DNA of 32,430 nucleotides from Nostocales cyanobacterium (GTDB lineage Bacteria > Cyanobacteriota > Cyanobacteriia > Cyanobacteriales > Nostocaceae). Shown here piece by piece: positions 27,597 through 32,430 of the stretch. Position 1 is the first letter of the stretch, and each line of letters starts with the position of its first letter. The stretch covers positions 1 to 32,430 of the forward strand of contig RDXV01000044.1 in assembly GCA_004292695.1 (NCBI GenBank), in the 5' to 3' direction. Made by a program: the position numbers and the translations under genes. Below the pieces are notes generated by a model. It saw only the letters and a program-made list of their open reading frames with translations, was not told the origin of the DNA and searched no databases.

Positions 27597-28829
27597 TCAA
27601 GAACCTGCAACTACAAAATTTTTGCTCAATAATTCCATTGCGGCTTGATATTGTTGATCTGATTCTGTTCCTATTTGCTCCCTTGTAATTGGTGGTTGGG
27701 GAATTACTATATCTGGAGTAATGCCTAGTTTATTAATGTCTCGATGGTTGGGTGTTTCATATTTGGCAATTGTGACGGCTAAACCTGAACCATTTGATAA
27801 TTCAAATAAAGATTGAATTAAACCTTTACCAAAAGTAGTTTCACCTACTAACTGAGCGCGGCCATTATCTTGTAATGCTCCTGCTAAAATTTCACTGGCA
27901 CTGGCTGTTCCTTGGTTGACTAAAATTACTAGGGGATCATCTGTTAGTGCCTGTCCGAAGGCTTCATAACTGCCTTGTATCCCTTGACGATTGACTGTGT
28001 ACACTACAGTTCCTGAGTCTAACCACTCACGGGCAACTTCAATTCCTGCTTGTAATAAACCACCAGGATTATTTCTTAAATCGAGAATATAGCCCTGTGC
28101 GCCTTTTTTCTCTAATCTACCAATGGCGTGTGCTACTTCCATCGCTGCATTAGCATTAAATTGAGTTAGACGCAGATAACCAATGGGTTTTTTTTGGGGT
28201 GATAACCGTAATTCGGCAATGACGGGATTTAATTCGATGCGATCGCGGACTAAAACAATTTCTTTCTCTGGTTCACCTTCTCTACTTACAACTAGAGAGA
28301 CAACGCTACCAATAGGACCACGCATTTTAGCCGCTGCTTCATCCAGGGTGAGATTTGTGGTAGACATTCCTTCAATTTTGAGAATGCGATCACGTGGTCT
28401 AATTCCTGCTCTATCTGCCGGTGAACCCTCAATGGGTGTAATTACTTCTAAAGTCCCTGTTTGGGGATTGAGCGCTATTTGCAAACCCACCCCCGTTAAC
28501 TCTCCAGAAGTATTCACCTGCAAACTACGGTACTGCTCTGGATCTAAAAATCGAGTAAATGGATCATCAAGACTTTTGAGCATATCCTTAATAGCCGTGT
28601 ATGCTGCTTGATCATCGCTGAGAGGTTTTCTGAGTACATCTTGACGTACTGCTCGCCAGTCTTGATTGTTAAACGTATCATCCAGATAAGAACGATTTAC
28701 AATCCGCCACACCTCGAAAACAAGCTTTTGCTCTGACGTTAAAGCTGTTGCTGGTGCAATCAGCCCACCAAAAACCAGAGTAAATGCCAAAAATAACGAA
28801 AATACAACCCTAAAAACCTGTTTATTCAT
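27597..28829 (-). CDS. ctpA: Carboxyl-terminal processing protease CtpA
   Basis: A 410-residue S41 serine protease. The signal peptide ends about residue 29 (APATAL). A PDZ domain spans about 105-190 (GVGLQIALNPQTG, PADRAGIRPRDRILKIEG). The peptidase core has YILDLRNNPGGLLQAG, catalytic S310 in GTASASE and K335 in TTFGKG, the spacing of 25 found in D1-processing proteases. CtpA removes the C-terminal extension of the photosystem II D1 precursor in the thylakoid lumen, which is needed to assemble the Mn cluster. AGAAAAGG precedes the ATG. It is divergent from petB, a gene order common in cyanobacteria. Confidence 0.96.
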   Translation of the reverse strand: MNKQVFRVVFSLFLAFTLVFGGLIAPATALTSEQKLVFEVWRIVNRSYLDDTFNNQDWRAVRQDVLRKPLSDDQAAYTAIKDMLKSLDDPFTRFLDPEQYRSLQVNTSGELTGVGLQIALNPQTGTLEVITPIEGSPADRAGIRPRDRILKIEGMSTTNLTLDEAAAKMRGPIGSVVSLVVSREGEPEKEIVLVRDRIELNPVIAELRLSPQKKPIGYLRLTQFNANAAMEVAHAIGRLEKKGAQGYILDLRNNPGGLLQAGIEVAREWLDSGTVVYTVNRQGIQGSYEAFGQALTDDPLVILVNQGTASASEILAGALQDNGRAQLVGETTFGKGLIQSLFELSNGSGLAVTIAKYETPNHRDINKLGITPDIVIPQPPITREQIGTESDQQYQAAMELLSKNFVVAGS

Positions 28830-29324
28830 GAACGACCTTTTCTCTTTTATATCAACCTTAAAAGTTAAAACTCACCAGTTACCACTTTTGAGATGAAATG
28901 TATCTCTCGACTATGTTACTTTTTTTATAGAAGCACTAATAATCTGTAACGTCTGAGCTAGACGTGGGAGTTTACTCCTAGCTTGCTTCCTCAACAGGTG
29001 GGATAACCGCTCTCATCATCCCGTAAAAATCAGACACAATTATCCAAATTTGTCTAGAATTTAGATAGCGGGAACATTGTTTATGTAGAATTGTTAAGCA
29101 ATTCCTGAGCAGTGATTACCCCCCAAACACGATAAAATCTACTTTGTTACCAACATTTTCAGCTTTGGCTTGCAAAGAGATCGCAATATATCCCATATTT
29201 ACAGAATGTTAAGTTTCTGAAAATCTTAACAATTCTGACGACTAACCACTCTTTGTGAAAATCCCAAAATCTATAATTTGGGAGATTTAGCAAACGCAAC
29301 TGATTCTTAGGAACTTGAGATTCT
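28830..29324. other. Divergent intergenic region ctpA/petB
   Basis: No gene evident in 495 bases. It contains a cluster of three short hairpins (28949-29028, see separate entry), AT-rich stretches on either side, and the petB leader. Promoters for both genes should lie here but none is clear enough to place. Confidence 0.55.
28949..29028 (+). other. Three consecutive small hairpins, possible structured RNA
   Basis: ACGTCT/AGACGT (28949-28965), then GGAG/CTCC (about 28967-28978), then GGGAT/ATCCC (about 29002-29024). The region is GC-richer than its surroundings. It could be a small RNA, a long leader of petB, or the relic of a mobile element. No start and end signals are clear. Confidence 0.35.
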
Positions 29325-29972
29325 ATGGCCAATGTTTATGACTGGTTTGAAGAGCGCTTAGACTTAGAAGCCCTCGCCGAAGACGTAACCAGTAAATATG
29401 TCCCCCCCCACGTTAATATCTTCTACTGCTTGGGTGGAATCACCCTAGTATGCTTCCTAATTCAGTTTGCCACTGGATTTGCGATGACATTCTACTACAA
29501 GCCCACTGTGACAGAAGCATTTTCTTCTGTGCAGTACATCATGAATGAAGTTAACTTCGGTTGGTTAATTCGCTCCATCCACCGCTGGTCTGCCAGCATG
29601 ATGGTATTAATGATGATTCTCCACGTATTCCGTGTTTACTTAACCGGTGGTTTCAAAAAGCCCCGTGAATTAACCTGGGTAAGTGGTGTAATCCTCGCTG
29701 TAATTACCGTTTCCTTCGGTGTAACTGGTTACTCCTTACCTTGGGACCAAGTTGGTTACTGGGCTGTAAAAATCGTAAGTGGTGTACCTGAAGCTATTCC
29801 CGTAGTTGGTGTATTAATTTCTGACTTACTACGTGGTGGTTCTAGCGTTGGTCAAGCTACATTAACTCGCTACTACAGCGCTCACACCTTCGTATTACCT
29901 TGGTTAATTGCGGTATTCATGTTGTTCCACTTCTTGATGATCCGTAAACAAGGTATTTCTGGTCCTTTGTAA
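29325..29972 (+). CDS. petB: Cytochrome b6
   Basis: The 215-residue heme-bearing subunit of the cytochrome b6f complex, which moves electrons from plastoquinol to plastocyanin or cytochrome c6 in the thylakoid. Four membrane helices are visible. The b-heme ligands are H86, H100, H187 and H202 ([32 protein letters not shown]). C35 (FYCLGG) is the site of the extra c-type heme. All are intact and length is standard. An AGGAAC lies about 12 bases before the ATG. petD follows 285 bases downstream in the same direction. Confidence 0.99.
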   Translation: MANVYDWFEERLDLEALAEDVTSKYVPPHVNIFYCLGGITLVCFLIQFATGFAMTFYYKPTVTEAFSSVQYIMNEVNFGWLIRSIHRWSASMMVLMMILHVFRVYLTGGFKKPRELTWVSGVILAVITVSFGVTGYSLPWDQVGYWAVKIVSGVPEAIPVVGVLISDLLRGGSSVGQATLTRYYSAHTFVLPWLIAVFMLFHFLMIRKQGISGPL

Positions 29973-30257
29973 TTAAAAGTTACGAGTGAACAGGCAAAAG
30001 CAGTTTCCAGAACCAAGCTGTTTGTTTTAAACTAAGAGCAAATAATTCATTAAGTTAGAAACAAGCAGAACTCTGTGAAGCTACAAGCAGCAAAGTTTCA
30101 TGAATTTATAGACATTAAACTTCAACCCCCAAAACTGAACTTAATGTCATACTAAATTTGTGGCTGTTTACCAAGCACACAAACAAGCTGCTAACTCCAT
30201 AGCTGATAGCGTTCACAAATGCTTTAACTTAACTTGAGCAGGAGACTACATCCAAAA
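29973..30257. other. petB-petD spacer
   Basis: 285 bases without a gene. Only a weak AGGAG lies near its end (30239-30244), 13 bases from the petD ATG. I see no terminator, so co-transcription is likely. Confidence 0.5.
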
Positions 30258-30740
30258 ATGTCTACACAGAAGAAGCCGGATCTAAGCGATCCTATTTTAA
30301 GAGCCAAACTAGCCAAAGGTATGGGTCACAACTACTATGGTGAACCCGCTTGGCCTAACGATTTACTGTATGTGTTCCCTATCGTAATTATGGGTTCATT
30401 CGCTTGTATTGTGGCTCTAGCTGTACTAGATCCCGCAATGGTTGGCGAACCAGCAAATCCTTTTGCTACTCCTTTGGAAATTTTGCCAGAGTGGTATTTA
30501 TTCCCCGTATTCCAAATCCTGCGCTCACTACCTAACAAACTGTTAGGAGTATTAGCAATGGCAGCCGTACCCCTGGGATTAATTCTTGTTCCCTTCATTG
30601 AGAGCGTTAACAAGTTCCAAAATCCCTTCCGTCGTCCAGTAGCGACAACAGTATTCTTATTTGGTACTTTTGTCACAATCTGGTTAGGTATTGGTGCGGC
30701 ATTACCTTTAGACAAATCCTTAACTTTGGGATTGTTCTAA
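30258..30740 (+). CDS. petD: Cytochrome b6f complex subunit IV
   Basis: The 160-residue subunit IV of the b6f complex, with three membrane helices. It carries the Qo-site PEWY motif at residues 77-80, and the conserved N-terminus [13 protein letters not shown] start it at the ATG 30258, which gives the usual 160 residues and begins at the conserved sequence; an in-frame TTG at 30234 would add eight atypical residues (MSRRLHPK). Motifs and length are intact. Partner of petB upstream. Confidence 0.98.
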   Translation: MSTQKKPDLSDPILRAKLAKGMGHNYYGEPAWPNDLLYVFPIVIMGSFACIVALAVLDPAMVGEPANPFATPLEILPEWYLFPVFQILRSLPNKLLGVLAMAAVPLGLILVPFIESVNKFQNPFRRPVATTVFLFGTFVTIWLGIGAALPLDKSLTLGLF

Positions 30741-30782
30741 ATTAGTGTTCACTAGCTGACGCTAATTTCCACTAAAGTGTCA

Positions 30783-30906
30783 TGACACCTGTGAGTTTTG
30801 AGAGCATATACCCAAGTTATGAGTCTAAAGACTGTCCGTAAGGATTTCCTGATTCAGACGAACTCGTACTAATGGTTGATATGCTTTTAAAACTACACAG
30901 GTGTCA
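30783..30906. mobile_element. MITE-like element with 28-bp inverted ends
   Basis: The left end reads TGACACCTGTG then AGTTTTGAGAGCATAT. The right end, reverse-complemented, reads TGACACCTGTG-T-AGTTTTAAAAGCATAT. Apart from a one-base gap, 26 of 28 bases match, the outer 11 perfectly. The 124-bp element codes for nothing and lies between petD and the anti-sigma gene. The form is that of a non-autonomous miniature inverted-repeat element, though a large RNA hairpin is also possible. No clear target-site duplication. Confidence 0.6.
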
Positions 30907-31065
30907 ATTTTTATGGAAATATTTTTGATCTTAGGTGACAGAAAACTGGTGATAGGTGAAAATGCTAAAAGTGTTTTCTTGTTAAAGTTTCAGCTATTAG
31001 TTTTTGAAATAGTACCTTGTCTGCTGCTATACTTATTTACTTACTCCATACTCAAGTCAAGGTCA

Positions 31066-31509
31066 ATGCTTACCAAAGTGCAGCAAGACCATCTGACGGT
31101 GAAGAGCGACCTCAAGCTCCAGAACCAAGTACAACAATGGTTTGAAAATTTTTCCGAGCAGTATTTAACTAAATATGGTTGGTCAGATAGCCAACTGTAC
31201 AGACTTAACTTAGCATTGGCAGAAGGTTTTACCAATGCTGTCCGTCATGCCCATTTAGCCTTACCTCCAGAAACAGATGTAGAAATCCGATTAAGTTTGT
31301 GGGTAGATAGGTTAGAAATTAGAATTTGGGACTATGGCGAACCTTTTAACCCTGATAATATCCCTGAACCAAAACCAGGTACTTTACAAGATCATGGTTA
31401 TGGATGGTTTTTAATTAGACGTGTGGCTGATCAAGTAGTTTATGAACGTGATTCTGATCATCGAAATTGTTTATTGATTGTTAAATATCTTGTAGAAGGA
31501 CAACATTAA
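31066..31509 (+). CDS. RsbW-type anti-sigma factor / serine kinase-like ATPase
   Basis: A GHKL-fold (HATPase_c) protein like RsbW and SpoIIAB. It has the N-box LALAEGFTNAVRHAH, the G1 box WDYGEPF and the G2 box HGYGWFLIRRVAD. I start it at the ATG 31066 (MLTKVQQDHLTV, 147 residues), the normal length for the family, with AAGG just before. The longer frame from GTG 30901 adds a hydrophobic 55-residue tail and begins inside the inverted-repeat element, which is unlikely. Such proteins bind sigma factors or phosphorylate anti-anti-sigma factors; the partner is not in this window. Confidence 0.85.
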   Translation: MLTKVQQDHLTVKSDLKLQNQVQQWFENFSEQYLTKYGWSDSQLYRLNLALAEGFTNAVRHAHLALPPETDVEIRLSLWVDRLEIRIWDYGEPFNPDNIPEPKPGTLQDHGYGWFLIRRVADQVVYERDSDHRNCLLIVKYLVEGQH

Positions 31510-31593
31510 TTGAATTGAAAAAAACCCAGACCATTAAGATTAATAAAATAAATTTCCGGTACTGGGATGATTGTATTGATATTAAATTTTCAT

Positions 31594-32310
31594 CTAAGCT
31601 AAATCAAACAACAATATTTCTGCATTTGAATTTGTACTAATTTCTAGTTTTTCTTCACCAGTAATTTGGACTCCATCACCAGCATTCAGTTTTTGACCAT
31701 TAAAAATTACTTCTCCCGTAGCGATTTGTAACCAAGCATAACGCTGGGGTTGTACATGATAATTAACAACATTTCCTGATTCTAAAATGGAAGCATACAG
31801 GTCAATATCTTGATGAATTGTGATTGCTCCATCACGTCCATCTTTAGCACCGATTAAACATAATTTACCTTTTTTATCTTCTACGGAAAAGGCTTTTTGT
31901 TCATATCTGGGTGTGATTCCTTGCTGATTTGGTAACATCCATATTTGTAATAGATGTAGTTCTTCTGTTTGTGAATGATTAAATTCACTGTGCATAATTC
32001 CAGTTCCCGCACTCATAATTTGTGCATCTCCAGGACGAATAACTGAACCTGTTCCTAAACTATCTTTATGTTCTACTGCACCCGATAATACATAGGTGAG
32101 TATTTCCATGTCTCGATGTCCATGAGTGGGGAAACCAGCACCAGCAGCAATACGGTCATCATTAATTACTCTTAAAGAACGGAAACCCATCCGCTGAGGA
32201 TCATAAAAATGACTGAAAGAAAATGTGTGATAACTATTCAGCCAATCAGTTTGACTACGACCTCTTAAATCACTTTTATGAATGATGTAGTTAAGGGTAT
32301 TTTGGGACAT
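31594..32310 (-). CDS. Pirin family protein
   Basis: A bicupin-type pirin (YhaK-like) of about 238 residues. The metal-binding cupin motif reads PTHGHRDMEILTYVL and, further on, AGTGIMHSEFN. The N-terminus carries the pirin pattern HTFSFSHFYDPQRMGF. Many pirins have quercetin dioxygenase or redox-sensing roles; the function here is unknown. I start it at the ATG 32310 (MSQNTLNYI), since the longer GTG version at 32331 adds only seven atypical residues; AGGT is about 10 bases before. An AGGGAAC heptamer array lies upstream. Confidence 0.9.
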   Translation of the reverse strand: MSQNTLNYIIHKSDLRGRSQTDWLNSYHTFSFSHFYDPQRMGFRSLRVINDDRIAAGAGFPTHGHRDMEILTYVLSGAVEHKDSLGTGSVIRPGDAQIMSAGTGIMHSEFNHSQTEELHLLQIWMLPNQQGITPRYEQKAFSVEDKKGKLCLIGAKDGRDGAITIHQDIDLYASILESGNVVNYHVQPQRYAWLQIATGEVIFNGQKLNAGDGVQITGEEKLEISTNSNAEILLFDLA

Positions 32311-32378
32311 AGGTTTACCTGATGAATACACTATTACAGCGCTTCCCGTTGTTATGAGGTACAGAGTTTTTTAGTTTT

Positions 32379-32406
32379 AGGGAACAGGGAACAGGGAACA
32401 GGGAAC
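32379..32406. repeat. Heptamer array AGGGAAC, 4 units
   Basis: Four perfect agggaac units upstream of the pirin gene. The same unit makes the 9-copy array at 8264-8326. Confidence 0.9.
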
Positions 32407-32430
32407 AGTAAATAAATCAGGGTGTACTTC

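Noticed and set aside
27412-27610. Minus-strand frames rich in Gly-Glu-Gln or Arg-Gly-Ser
   Set aside because: Produced by the CTGCTCCCC array and the heptamer at the MBL gene end; low-complexity artefacts.
28949-29028. Yfr1-type small RNA
   Set aside because: The unpaired ACTCCTCACAC core of Yfr1 is not present; only ACTCCT occurs, and it is in a stem.
30234-30257. TTG start eight codons upstream of petD
   Set aside because: PetD is 160 residues and begins at the conserved [12 protein letters not shown]; the extra residues are unlike the family.
30901-31065. GTG-started N-terminal extension of the anti-sigma protein
   Set aside because: Begins inside the inverted-repeat element and adds a hydrophobic tail not seen in RsbW-type proteins; ATG 31066 gives the normal length.

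Overview
The window looks like chromosomal DNA of a filamentous, probably heterocyst-forming cyanobacterium (Nostocales: Anabaena, Nostoc, Dolichospermum and relatives). It carries the cytochrome b6f genes petB and petD beside ctpA, a magnesium-chelatase H-type subunit, HIP1 octamers (GCGATCGC, e.g. 6310, 6639, 11273, 12260, 13538, 19510, 22590, 28240), and many short tandem heptamer repeats typical of heterocystous cyanobacteria. The DNA is AT-rich. I saw no tRNA, rRNA or CRISPR.

Layout. (i) 1-5500 is an accessory zone on both strands. It holds the edge of a UPF0175/DUF3368 pair, an ABC-type ATPase plus small nuclease-like gene (632-2496), and a divergent pair of unknown helical or membrane-active proteins (2614-5130), one of them split by an in-frame stop. 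Copies of one dispersed repeat of about 90 bp separate these modules, and some copies carry a TATAAT box. (ii) 5510-11416: a secreted retropepsin-like protease, then minus-strand genes: a PHP-domain phosphoesterase, purM, a 42-unit heptamer array, a small conserved protein, and a two-gene operon of a molybdopterin-fold lipoprotein and a receptor adenylate cyclase. (iii) 11577-14561: bifunctional proline catabolic enzyme PutA with a repeat-encoded linker, followed by a clear terminator. (iv) 14712-18886: a second accessory zone with an overlapping small two-gene cassette, two Uma2-type nucleases and a protein of about six novel repeats. (v) 18985-28829: a BchH/ChlH-type chelatase subunit with two repeat-derived insertions, a leaderless amidase, a CHAD protein, an M50 protease, an MBL-fold protein with a degraded metal site, and CtpA. 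(vi) 29325-32310: petB, petD, a MITE-like inverted-repeat element, a RsbW-type anti-sigma kinase and a pirin.

Functionally, petB and petD encode the core of the b6f complex, and ctpA (D1 maturation) is divergent from them. The chelatase subunit belongs to tetrapyrrole synthesis. PutA oxidises proline to glutamate. The lipoprotein-cyclase operon looks like a periplasmic sensor feeding cAMP signalling. The accessory zones hold candidate defence or toxin-type genes.

The strongest leads are: the ATPase-nuclease pair bracketed by direct repeats with promoter-like ends; a 23-bp insertion inside one copy of that repeat; short repeats that write C-termini and linkers of core proteins; the in-frame stop in the 2614-3636 gene; and a 124-bp element with 28-bp inverted ends after petD. 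All functions are read from sequence motifs alone; no database search was possible.
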